Of a stretch of DNA of 14,206 nt, positions 1-7,799 are shown in pieces. The position numbers and the translations under genes are program-made. The stretch lies in assembly GCA_938036655.1 (NCBI GenBank), contig CALHQS010000066.1, positions 1 through 14,206 on the forward strand, written 5' to 3'. Source of the stretch: an uncultured Candidatus Altimarinota bacterium (GTDB taxonomy: Bacteria; Patescibacteriota; Gracilibacteria; BD1-5; UBA2023). The notes under the pieces were generated by a model that did no database searches, was not told the origin of the DNA, and saw only the letters and a program-made list of their open reading frames with translations. The stretch's first letter is position 1; the number at the start of each line of letters is the position of its first letter.

Positions 1-169
1 ATCCACCTGGTAACGCCCATTTCCCGTTACTTTCCTGAATTAAAAGAATTTTATCATTTTCAAAAATTCCCCATTCTCCAAACAATTTTTTCACAGAAAA
101 ACGCGCCTCATCTTGCAAAATATCGTAATAAAAATATTCGAGAAATGCTGGAAATTTATTTTTTGTCAT
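1..169 (-). CDS. Nudix hydrolase, N-terminal part (3' end outside window)
   Basis: Only the first 56 residues are in the window; the gene runs off the left edge. The visible part ends in ILLIQESNGKWALPGG, the strand and loop that open the Nudix box in hydrolases that cleave nucleoside diphosphates linked to another group. The GKWALPGG form resembles ADP-ribose or NADH pyrophosphatase-like members that carry a short N-terminal extension. The catalytic REUXEE part of the box lies outside, so activity and substrate cannot be judged. The ATG at 167-169 follows the tgt stop by 11 bases, with no clear ribosome binding site, so it is probably the second gene of a tgt operon. The family is fairly sure; the exact function is unknown. 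Confidence 0.8.
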   Translation of the reverse strand, partial: MTKNKFPAFLEYFYYDILQDEARFSVKKLFGEWGIFENDKILLIQESNGKWALPGG

Positions 170-180
170 TTTTTTTGAAA

Positions 181-1356
181 TTATTTTTTCGGATAATGCG
201 CCCAAAAATTCGCATAAAAATCTTTGAATTTTCCTTCCAAAATAGATTTTCGCGCATTTTTGGCAAGCAACAACAAATATTCGATATTGTGCAAGGAAAG
301 CAAAAGTCCGCCCGTCGCCTCGCCAACATTGATGAGATGACGCAAATATCCAAGCGAATATTTTTGAGAAACCTGCGTTTCAAAACCTGGAAGCATTGGG
401 ATTTTTTCGGTCGAAAATTTGAATTTTTCGTTTCCAATTTTGAGATTTCCAAAACTTGTAAAAACTTCACCATGCCGACCAATACGCGTTGGAAGCACAC
501 AATCCATCATATCAATTCCACGCGCAATTCCCTCTACCAAATCCTCAGGCGTTCCCACTCCCATAAGATAATGCGGTTTATTTTTGGGCAACAATGGTTC
601 CAAAACATCCAAAATTCGATACATGTCAGCCTTTGATTCGCCCACCGAAAGTCCGCCAATCGCCACCCCAGGAGTATCCAAATCTGAGATAAATTTGGCA
701 GATTCTGATCGCAAGTCATCATAAATCACACCCTGCACAATCGCAAAAAGTGCCTGAAAATAAGTATTTTGTTCCTCTCGCAAAGCCTCATTATGAAGCC
801 ATTGTTTCTTGGAACGAACAGCCCAACGATGCGTACGCTCCATGGCAGATTTCGCATACGAATGGGACGAACCGCCTGGCGCACATTCATCAAACGCCAT
901 AATAATATCAGCGCCCAATTTGTGTTGCATATCCATCACATTTTCAGCTGAGAAAAAATGTTTCGATCCATCCAAATAAGAACGAAAATTCACTCATTCT
1001 TCCGTTACTTTTGCGAGTTTTTCGCCATTCGCATTTTGCATTCCGAGTCCAAGTGAAAAAACCTGAAATCCTCCAGAATCGGTCAAAATCGGAATATCAA
1101 CATCCATAAATTTGTGCAAACCACCAAAATGCTCAATCACATCACATCCAGGGCGTAAATAACTATGATAGTTATTTACGAGCATAATCTCAGAGCCAAT
1201 GGATTTGATCTGATCAATCGTGGCTCATTTGACCGTACTTCGCGTCCCCACTGGCATAAAAATCGGCGTCTGAATCACACCATGTGGCGTCACAATAGTT
1301 CCAGCGCGTGCTGCATCATCAGTGGCATTCAGTTCAAAAGAAAATTTTTCAAACAT
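181..1356 (-). CDS. tgt: tRNA-guanine transglycosylase (queuosine pathway), zinc cysteines missing
   Basis: A 391-residue protein, close to the family length of about 370-380. Tgt exchanges guanine 34 of tRNAs with GUN anticodons for preQ1 (or queuine). Family signatures run in order: VGTRSTVKG (36-44), YHSYLRPG, TDSGGFQVFSL with active-site Asp93, GGLSVGE (234-240), MGVGTPEDL and IDMMDCVLPTR with the nucleophile Asp285. Two in-frame TGA codons (residues 44 and 121) fall on glycines conserved in the family, so the gene is whole only in code 25. ATG 1354-1356 is chosen because homology starts just after it. Oddly, the usual CxCxxC zinc site is absent: residues 319-340 (starting IPMLPGFETQVSQKYS) contain no cysteine, while the YLRHL and HN motifs that flank it remain. 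A promoter with TATAAT at 1391-1396 lies directly upstream, and the Nudix gene follows. Confidence 0.95.
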
Positions 1357-1361
1357 ATTTT

Positions 1362-1390
1362 GATAATAAAAAACCCGTGAAATTTCACGG
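1362..1390 (-). terminator. Hairpin terminator of the large coiled-coil gene, overlapping the tgt promoter
   Basis: A perfect 16-base palindrome, CCGTGAAATTTCACGG (1375-1390), is followed on the minus strand by GTTTTTTATT, the form of an intrinsic terminator for the gene ending at 1443. The palindrome also touches the tgt -10 box (1391-1396), so it covers the expected tgt start point and could double as an operator. Confidence 0.7.
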
Positions 1391-1419
1391 ATTATATGAA
1401 TTTTTTCGGAAAAAGCGAA
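1391..1419 (-). promoter_or_regulatory. Putative tgt promoter
   Basis: On the minus strand a perfect TATAAT (1391-1396) sits 17 bases downstream of TTCGCT (1414-1419), a weak -35. Transcription would start about 30 bases before the tgt ATG, inside the palindrome at 1375-1390. The -10 is convincing; the -35 is poor. Confidence 0.5.
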
Positions 1420-1442
1420 TTTTTCAAAAACATTTTTCCCAA

Positions 1443-4400
1443 TTATTCCATTTTTTGCGTTTGAGATTTTTCAGGATTTTCTGAATTTTGAGATTTTGGA
1501 TTGGTATTTTCAGTTTGATTTTGATTTTTTTCTCATGCTTGACGCTCACGAGTGCGTAATATGGAAGATTCAGTAATTTTCCCCGCATTATCAAGAATAC
1601 CTTTTTGACGCATTGCTGTTTCCACTGGACGGTAAAAAAGTGGGTTCGCCATGCGTGTCATAATGCGACGAACATCGCTTTCATCGCGCGGACGCAAATC
1701 TTCATTGCCGGTCACATTCGCCAATTCTTCCAAAAGTACTTGATAAAATTTTTCTGGTTTCGTTCCGATTTTTTCGGTCGGATATTTGTCAGAAAATTTT
1801 TTCTCAAAATAATTCAGAGACTGTTCCTGACCACCTCGCAGAATATGCGCAAACAAAGGATTTGCTGCCATATTGTTGAACACTTTCCAATATTCTGGAC
1901 CATGACGGCCATCAAGTCGTTGCGTAAATTTTTGTCCAAAAATATTAAATATCAAAAATCATGATTTAAAATCTTTTTGTACAATTACTTGGTTCTGCTG
2001 ATCCGGACGGATTTTATCCATCGTAAGCGCACCACCATTTTCCAATACTTCAAATGCATCTTTCACAGAAGTAATCGGCACAGTAGCCACATTGACTTTT
2101 TCACCATTCGCCAAACGATACGCTCGGATTCCAAACACTTCTTGGAAGCTTTTATTTCCACTTTCTTCACGAAGAAGATCAAATCCACTCAAAGCCTTTT
2201 CGAATCTAGTCTGTTTGTCTTCTTCAAAAGGATTATTTCTTCGATCTCAATCACGAGCGGTATCAAGCGTCTGTTTAATATACTGTGCTACACTTCCAGT
2301 AGAAGAAGTGACTTCGCTCATATTGTCTTGCGCACTTCCGAGTGCTACAATGATTGGGGCAAAAGCTTTATTTCTGAGGGCCTGATCCGAAAATGAGCCA
2401 GATTTTGGAGGAAGATTCTGCATGAATAATTCCTGCATTGATCACTGATCAATATTATTCATTTTTTCGATCGTGGCAAGGATCTGATGAGAATTTTTTG
2501 AAGCATAAAATTCTTCATTGGGGATTGGAAGATCTGGATTACTTTGTCGAATAAAGTTTTTGAGAACTTCATTGCCCGCAAGAGTACCAATGGAGCCTTC
2601 GTACAAATCACGAATATATGTTCGGAAAATCGCATCTTGTGCCTTGGCAATTATATCAGCAGTTTTACGACCTTCACTCATTGCATCTCTGAAATTTTCG
2701 TCAACTTGTCGTGCCTCATTCTCAACTTGCACCTTTTCACCTTTTCCACTCTGTTCATCGCTTTGTTCATCTGTTGATTCTCTGATTTTTTCAGTTTGCT
2801 CATCGTTTGACTGAGTTTGTTCTGCGTTATTAGGTTGTTGAGCTTTATTTTCTGTTACTTTACCTTTAAAAGCCATCAGCTCAGCAATAATTTGCGCATC
2901 TCGAGGATTAAGTAATGCAAGGCGATCTTTAGTGAAAAAGCCTGTTTTTTTCATGGTATCCATCAAATCCTCCATAGTTGCTTTAGTATGTTCTTGCACC
3001 ATCGTCGTACTTTCCCTCTTCGCTTTTAATTGGGCTGATATTGGTTTATTAACACGTTGGCCTCGTTCTTTAGGATTGCTGCGTGGTGATGGATTTTTAT
3101 TTTCTCCATTTTTCTGAACATTGTCCCAAATTTTTCTTACACTCTCAGAATCTACTGAGGATTGTGCACTATTGCCTGATGGTGTTATTTTTTGAACCTC
3201 TCGAATCATTGCCTCATCCTCGCCATTTTGCTCTACAGAACTCACAGGAATATCGGTTGCTAAATTTCACGAAATATTTTCGGTCTGAGAAGCCTTTGTA
3301 CTTCAATCTCCTTTTGCCTCTGATGACTGAGCTTGAGGTTTTTTCGGAGGACTTTCTTGATGCTCTGTCGTCTGTCCTGAGGTAGGAGCATCTTTTGGTA
3401 TTTTTGATTCAGTTTTTTCAGTTCATGCAACTTTATGCGCTTCTCACGTATTATTTCATTCCTCAGGTACCGTCGTTTCAACCGGTTTTGCCATTTCAGT
3501 AATGGGCCTGATTTTTGAGCTTACTGAAGTCGATGCTCTTTCTCGTATTGTTTCATTTTTATTTGTATTCCTTTTATGGGTTTCATTCTCTGTAGAATTA
3601 TCATCCGAAGTTTCCGTTTCAGCTTTCGATAAATTCAGTGCAGCATTTGCCTCACGCAATTCTTTATTTTCAGCAGCCTTATTTTTAGCTTCTACTTTTA
3701 CTTCTTGAGCATTTTTTTGTGTCTGTTCTCTTTCTGCAGCTCTCCATGCACCTTTTCTTGCGAGTTCCTTTATTCGTTCCTCTGATGTAGAGCTATCGCC
3801 AAATTCTTCTTGTTCTTTTGGCGTAAGGTGAGCTACAATTACTTTCTTTGCATTTAGATCGTTATTAACGTACGCATTTTCAAGAAGACGAGCAGCCTGA
3901 ACCTCAGTCTCATGTTGTGTGTCTTCGTTTTGTTGTTCTGTTTTTTTTCATTGTAAAGCTTCAACCTTTTGTTTTACTTCTTGCTGATTTTGTTGAATCT
4001 GTTGAATATTAACAGATTCTTGTTTCGAAAGAATCGTATCTTTTTCTATAACAATTTTTCATTTCTGATCTTCCAAGTCCATAATGGAGCGCTTTGTCAT
4101 CGCATATTGCATTCACAAAGTCCGAAGCATTTCTTCAAAATGTTCCTTTTTTTGATAGTCTTCCTCGAGTTCTCGTTCTGTTTTTTGGCGCACATTAGAT
4201 GCATCTGCCAATGCACGCTTCTTTGCCTCCAACAGATTACTTTCTCTATTCATATCAGCCACTTTTGACATCAAAAGTTGACTCGCTTTTTTCCACTTTG
4301 CATGTGCTGCCACTGCATCATCTGGATTATTTTTTTTGATTGCAAGATACTGTTCTTTGAGTTGTCGTACTACTTTTGTTTCACTTCGAACAATCGAGAC

Positions 4401-4739
4401 TTTCTGAGAAAGGCTCTGAGTGGTTGCATTCACCTCCTGACTCAATCGCTCCTCCTGTTGTCGCATACTCGGCAGTTCCTCCTCTTTATCACTAATATCA
4501 AAATTTTTTGCTTGCAAATCTTTATCAAAATCAAAAATTTTCTTTTCAGTAATTTTATTTTTTTGATTTTTCTCTTGGATTTCTTTTGCTAACCTATTTT
4601 TTTCTGCTTCCAAATTTTTAGCATTTTCAATCGTTCTTTTATTTGATTCTTGACTCGCATTAACATGCCCTTCAGAACGGTTCACAGGGGCTTGAAAAAA
4701 TTTTTGTACCGAGAATGCAGCGTTTGAGAAATTTCGCAT
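1443..4739 (-). CDS. Large charged coiled-coil protein of unknown function (1098 aa)
   Basis: I do not recognise this protein. It is one continuous frame from ATG 4737-4739 to TAA 1443-1445 only if TGA is sense: 12 in-frame TGAs (first at 4113, last at 1533) would otherwise cut it into pieces. Residues about 35-210 are rich in E, K, Q and A with heptad-like spacing, suggesting a long coiled coil. About 260-500 is low-complexity and polar (many Q, E, S, T, P), probably disordered. From about 560 it becomes more mixed, and residues about 770-1060 look folded, with regular hydrophobic positions. The tail (about 1070-1098) is again Q/N/E/S-rich. There is no signal peptide or membrane segment, so it is probably cytoplasmic, perhaps structural or scaffold-like; this is inference. 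It has its own promoter, divergent from moxR, and a terminator before tgt. Confidence 0.85.
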
Positions 4740-4745
4740 ATTCTT

Positions 4746-4775
4746 ACTCTATCACATTTTGCAAATTTTTGTCAA
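4746..4775 (-). promoter_or_regulatory. Putative promoter of the large coiled-coil gene
   Basis: On the minus strand a consensus TTGACA (4770-4775) is followed after 18 bases by TAGAGT (4746-4751). The -10 ends only 6 bases before the ATG, so the message would be nearly or fully leaderless. The -35 is perfect and the -10 moderate. Confidence 0.45.
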
Positions 4776-4808
4776 AAAACTCTACAAAAAAAGACTTGAC
4801 AATTTTGG

Positions 4809-4835
4809 TTGCAAAAAATTTTTTTTCTGTATAAT
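4809..4835 (+). promoter_or_regulatory. Putative moxR promoter
   Basis: A perfect TATAAT (4830-4835) lies 12 bases before the moxR ATG. The nearest -35-like box is TTGCAA (4809-4814) with a short 15-base spacer; a consensus TTGACA at 4796-4801 is too far away (28 bases). The start point would be within a few bases of the ATG, giving a very short leader. Confidence 0.45.
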
Positions 4836-4847
4836 TTTTTAAAAAAA

Positions 4848-5831
4848 ATGAACGAAGCACTCACTCACATCTCGGAGGCGATGAATGCCCTCAAAAAAAA
4901 TCTTCAAAATGCTATTCTTGGACAAGATGATTTACTCGAAAAATTGATTATCACGATATTTTCTGGTGGACACGCCCTCCTCGAATGAACCCCCTGACTC
5001 GGAAAAACTCGCACAATTCGCGCGCTCGCAAAATCTTTTTCGCTTGACAGCAAACGCATTTCTTTTACAAGCGATCTTTTGCCGTCAGACTTGATTGGTG
5101 CCGAGATTTTTCGTCCCAATAATGGACAATTTGAAATTCGCAAAGGACCGATTTTTACCAATATTTTGCTCGCTGATGAAATCAACCGAACACCACCAAA
5201 AGTTCAATCTGCCCTTCTGGAAGCTATGGAAGAACGCCAGGTAACGATTGGAAACGAAACTATTACTTTGCCGCGACCATTTTTTGTATTTGCGACGCAA
5301 AATTCTCTAGAAAACGAAGGCACATATCCACTTCCTGAAGCACAACTGGATCGATTTTTTATGAAAATTGTTTTGGATTTTCCTGATTTTGAAAGTGAGA
5401 AAAAAATCCTGGAAAATAATTTCCAGGATCAAATTTTGGTAGCAAATATTTTTTCTGGAGAAGAAATTTTGGAAATTCAGGACTTTCTTCAAAAAAGTAT
5501 TCGCGTTGATGAGAAAATTTTTCAATATGTTTTGCGAATTTTGAATACTTATCGTGAGCTCACGAAATCTGATACCATTTTTGAAACGCATGAGCCGATT
5601 TTGGCTTATGGACCGTCTACACGCGCTGGGCTTGCCCTCATTCGTGGCGCCAAAATTCGCGCAGTGATGCAGTGACGCGATTTTGTCCTTCCCGAGGATA
5701 TCAAGGCACTTGTTCCAAATATTGTCAATCATCGCATCGGATTGTCGTATCATGCACTTGGCGAAGGCATCACCATCAATCACATTACTCAAAAAATTCT
5801 TGATACCGTTCATCTTTTGAACGAAAAATAA
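4848..5831 (+). CDS. MoxR-family AAA+ ATPase
   Basis: A 327-residue MoxR-type ATPase, full length for the family. These act as chaperone-like ATPases that help metal insertion or complex maturation, often with a von Willebrand factor A partner. Visible motifs are: Walker A GTPGLGKT (47-54), SDLLPSDLIGAEIF (75-88), Walker B LLADEINR (107-114, Asp110-Glu111), the FATQN sensor 1 (Asn152) and the C-terminal lid, with a GPSTRAGLALIRGAK motif. Gly47 and Gly50 of Walker A and Gly276 are all encoded by TGA, which is the best internal proof of the code. ATG 4848-4850 follows an A-rich leader close to a TATAAT box. No DUF58 or VWA partner gene follows; a bidirectional terminator starts right at the stop codon, so the partner, if any, is elsewhere. 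Confidence 0.95.
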
Positions 5832-5852
5832 AATCCCCGAAGGGATTTTTTA
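5831..5852. terminator. Bidirectional terminator between moxR and the 121-aa gene
   Basis: AAATCCC, loop CGAA, GGGATTT (5831-5848) is flanked by A and T tracts on both sides, so it can end transcription of both convergent genes. It overlaps the moxR stop and touches the stop of the minus-strand gene. Confidence 0.8.
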
Positions 5853-6215
5853 TTTATCTGTTTGTCCGAGCGATGTTCCGCCCTCAGTATTTCCGATTTG
5901 CGCCTGCGCATAGGAATCCGTATCATCAAAAGAAATCGGCGGCCACATATCACTATCCAGTTGCTGCTCGGCGCGCTGAACTTCCGCCCGGTGCTCTGGA
6001 TGTTCCGTATTTTTTAAAAATTCTTTTGTTTCCGCGCGTTTTTCTTGTTGCTTTTCTTGGCGCTCACGCTGTTTTTCTTGTGCCTCCAATTTTTCTTTTG
6101 GCAAATCCGTTGGATTGCTTTCGCGCTCAGCATCATCCATATTGAGATTATAACGCTCCGTTCCCTGCTCTTCAAGTTCATTCGCAAGGCGGCGTTCAAA
6201 ATTTTCGAATCACAT
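5850..6215 (-). CDS. Small charged protein of unknown function (121 aa)
   Basis: I do not recognise this protein. It begins MGFENFERRLANELEEQG, where Gly2 is a TGA codon directly after the start, so a standard-code caller would miss the first 25 residues. Residues about 45-85 are a run of K, E, R and Q typical of a single charged helix or coiled coil. The end (about 90-121) is acidic and polar and probably disordered. No signal peptide or membrane segment is seen. The start is supported by a promoter with a 17-base spacer upstream (6246-6274). It ends in a terminator shared with moxR. Its composition resembles the large protein at 1443-4739, but I see no clear homology. Confidence 0.75.
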
Positions 6216-6230
6216 AATTTTGATATAAAA

Positions 6231-6262
6231 AATAAATCTGAAAAAATTGTAACAGATTTATT
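6231..6262. repeat. Inverted repeat flanking the -10 box of the 121-aa gene
   Basis: AATAAATCTG (6231-6240) and its exact complement CAGATTTATT (6253-6262) surround the -10 at 6246-6251. Placed this way it may be an operator for a dimeric regulator; it is too far from coding sequence to be a terminator of the downstream gene. Ten-base perfect arms are uncommon by chance but possible in AT-rich DNA. Confidence 0.45.
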
Positions 6263-6274
6263 TGGATTTTGCAA
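6246..6274 (-). promoter_or_regulatory. Promoter of the 121-aa gene
   Basis: On the minus strand TTGCAA (6269-6274), a 17-base spacer and TACAAT (6246-6251) form a good sigma-70-type promoter, with the ATG about 30 bases further on. Each box differs from consensus at one position. Confidence 0.65.
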
Positions 6275-6298
6275 ATTTTTGATTTTTTTCTTTATTTC

Positions 6299-6327
6299 AA
6301 TAAAAAGTCGCCCAAACTTCGGGCGAC
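6299..6327 (-). terminator. Terminator of the 37-aa membrane peptide gene
   Basis: GTCGCCC (6307-6313), a 7-base loop and GGGCGAC (6321-6327) form a GC-rich stem, followed on the minus strand by TTTTTATT. It lies just after the TAG stop of the small gene at 6335. Confidence 0.8.
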
Positions 6328-6334
6328 TCAGGTG

Positions 6335-6448
6335 CTACTCAAGGGTAATGCTTTCCTCCTTTACTTGTTGGAAAATAGAGATAGCCAATCCCAGGAAAAT
6401 CCCAATAATTGGTGTTCCTACAATGAAAAAATAAAAAATTTGTTTCAT
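6335..6448 (-). CDS. 37-residue single-helix membrane peptide
   Basis: A very short gene supported by a complete set of signals. A promoter lies at 6510-6538, an AAAGGA ribosome binding site 7 bases before ATG 6446-6448, a TAG stop at 6335-6337 and a GC-rich terminator just after. The peptide starts MKQIF and carries one hydrophobic segment (residues about 4-26, FYFFIVGTPIIGIFLGLAI) followed by a short charged tail (QQVKEESITLE). It is therefore probably a single-pass inner membrane protein with a short polar C-terminus. I see no known family. Such microproteins often modulate larger membrane complexes, but nothing here says which. The clear Shine-Dalgarno is unusual for this window and suggests strong translation. 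Confidence 0.75.
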   Translation of the reverse strand: MKQIFYFFIVGTPIIGIFLGLAISIFQQVKEESITLE

Positions 6449-6509
6449 GGTTGATTCCTTTGGTAGTTTTTATGATCACAACGAAAGTTTTTACTTCATT
6501 GCGGGCGCA

Positions 6510-6538
6510 ATTATATACTATTTTTTTGAAAAAATCAA
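6510..6538 (-). promoter_or_regulatory. Promoter of the 37-aa membrane peptide gene
   Basis: On the minus strand TTGATT (6533-6538), a 17-base spacer and a perfect TATAAT (6510-6515). It begins within 10 bases after the malic enzyme stop codon, so the small gene has its own start even if malic enzyme transcripts read through. Confidence 0.7.
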
Positions 6539-6545
6539 GAAAATT

Positions 6546-7682
6546 TTATTTCATCGCTTCAGCTACCACATCAGCAACACCCTTATCAAGCGGATTTGGC
6601 AAAATTTCGTCTACACTTGGATTCTTAATATATCCAGCAATCGCCTCAGCTGCCTTAATTTTCATTTCTTCGGTGATTTGTTTTTTTCCATATTTCAAAA
6701 CACCCTTGAAAATCCCAGGAAACGCGAGAACATTATTGACTTGGTTTGGATAATCTGAGCGACCTGTTCCGATAATCTGCGCACCAGCCTCCTTGGCAAC
6801 TTCTGGCATAATTTCAGGAATTGGATTCGCCATTGCAAAAATAATTGGATTTGGCGCCATTTTTTTCACCATTTCAGCGGTCAATGCACCAGCCACAGAA
6901 ACCCCAATAAACACATCACGATTCACAATTACATCTTCCAATTTTCCAGAAATTTTGGCAGAATTTGTAATTTTTGCGACCATTTCTTTTTCTGAGTTGA
7001 GCCCTTCACGCCCTTCGTAAATCGCACCCTTGGAATCCACCATTACAATATCTTTCACGCCATAATTCAAAAATAATTTTGCAATCGCTGTTCCAGCCGC
7101 ACCAACTCCATTGATAACAACTTTGAGATCAGAAATTTGGCGATTTGTCACCTTACAAGCATTAATAATTCCCGCAAGTGTCACAATCGCCGTTCCGTGT
7201 TGATCATCATGCATCACTGGAATATCAAGTTCTGCTTTGAGGCGTTCCTCAATTTCAAAACATCGAGGCGATGAAATATCCTCAAGATTAATTCCACCGA
7301 AAGTATCAGCAATATTTTTCACTGTTTGAATAAACTCTTCCACATCCTGTGTTTTTACAATCACTGGAAAAGCATCCACACCAGCAAATTCTTTAAAAAG
7401 CACACACTTTCCTTCCATCACTGGAAGTGATGCTTTGTGCCCAAGATTTCCCAGCCCCAAAATCGCTGACCCATCAGAAATCACTGCCACCGTTCGAGAT
7501 TTGAGCGTGTAATCGTACATTTTGGATTCATCAGCTGCAATTTCACGACAAGGCTCAGCCACACCAGGAGAATATGCCCAAGACAAATCTTCGCGAGATT
7601 CGATTTTTGCATTTGATTCGACACGGAGTTTTCCTTGGAATTTTTTGTGCAGTTCAAGAGATTTTTGATAAATATCTGACAT
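6546..7682 (-). CDS. NAD(P)-dependent malic enzyme (decarboxylating)
   Basis: A 378-residue, short-form bacterial malic enzyme that oxidises and decarboxylates malate to pyruvate with NAD(P)+. Family motifs are clear: AYSPGVAEPC with catalytic Tyr37, VAVISDGSAILGLGNLG, PVMEGKCVLFKEFAGVDAFP with catalytic Lys92, metal ligands in LEDIS (Glu134-Asp135) and HDDQHGTAIV (Asp159-Asp160), the Rossmann GVGAAG (192-197), VSVAGALT and FAMANPIPEI. Cofactor preference cannot be read safely. No TGA codon occurs, although the protein has many glycines. ATG 7680-7682 lies about 25 bases below a promoter (7707-7734), with no ribosome binding site. In a reduced genome this would supply pyruvate and NAD(P)H, but no partner gene is adjacent. 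Confidence 0.96.
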   Translation of the reverse strand: MSDIYQKSLELHKKFQGKLRVESNAKIESREDLSWAYSPGVAEPCREIAADESKMYDYTLKSRTVAVISDGSAILGLGNLGHKASLPVMEGKCVLFKEFAGVDAFPVIVKTQDVEEFIQTVKNIADTFGGINLEDISSPRCFEIEERLKAELDIPVMHDDQHGTAIVTLAGIINACKVTNRQISDLKVVINGVGAAGTAIAKLFLNYGVKDIVMVDSKGAIYEGREGLNSEKEMVAKITNSAKISGKLEDVIVNRDVFIGVSVAGALTAEMVKKMAPNPIIFAMANPIPEIMPEVAKEAGAQIIGTGRSDYPNQVNNVLAFPGIFKGVLKYGKKQITEEMKIKAAEAIAGYIKNPSVDEILPNPLDKGVADVVAEAMK

Positions 7683-7706
7683 AATTTTTGTTTAAAAAGC
7701 CAAGGC

Positions 7707-7734
7707 ATTATATGGTTTTATAACAAAAAATCAA
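7707..7734 (-). promoter_or_regulatory. Promoter of the malic enzyme gene
   Basis: On the minus strand TTGATT (7729-7734), a 16-base spacer and a perfect TATAAT (7707-7712), leaving a leader of roughly 18 bases before the ATG. Confidence 0.65.
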
Positions 7735-7770
7735 ATAAAAATGAGACAAATTCTCATTAAGAAATCAGTA

Positions 7771-7799
7771 AAAATAAAATCCTCCAAGAGGAAGATTTT
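7771..7799 (-). terminator. Terminator after the SLH-domain gene
   Basis: Arms AAAATCCTC (7776-7784) and GAGG..GATTTT (7788-7799, with a two-base bulge) form a stem, followed on the minus strand by a T-rich stretch. It overlaps the SLH gene's TAA stop. Confidence 0.65.

Noticed and set aside
145..636. Plus-strand open frame of 163 codons over tgt
   Set aside because: It is antisense to the catalytic half of Tgt, which has clear family motifs; the translation is composition noise with no recognisable domain or start signals.
994..996. Possible nonsense mutation splitting tgt into two genes
   Set aside because: The TGA aligns with a conserved glycine of Tgt and the same pattern recurs in other genes, so it is recoding and not a break.
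3260..3481. Minus-strand open frame of 73 codons with many K, R, L and Q
   Set aside because: It lies in another frame of the large coiled-coil gene, whose frame is continuous there once TGA is read as glycine.
4796..4835. TTGACA at 4796 paired with TATAAT at 4830 as one promoter
   Set aside because: The 28-base spacing is too long for one sigma-70 promoter; TTGCAA at 4809 is a better though short-spaced partner.
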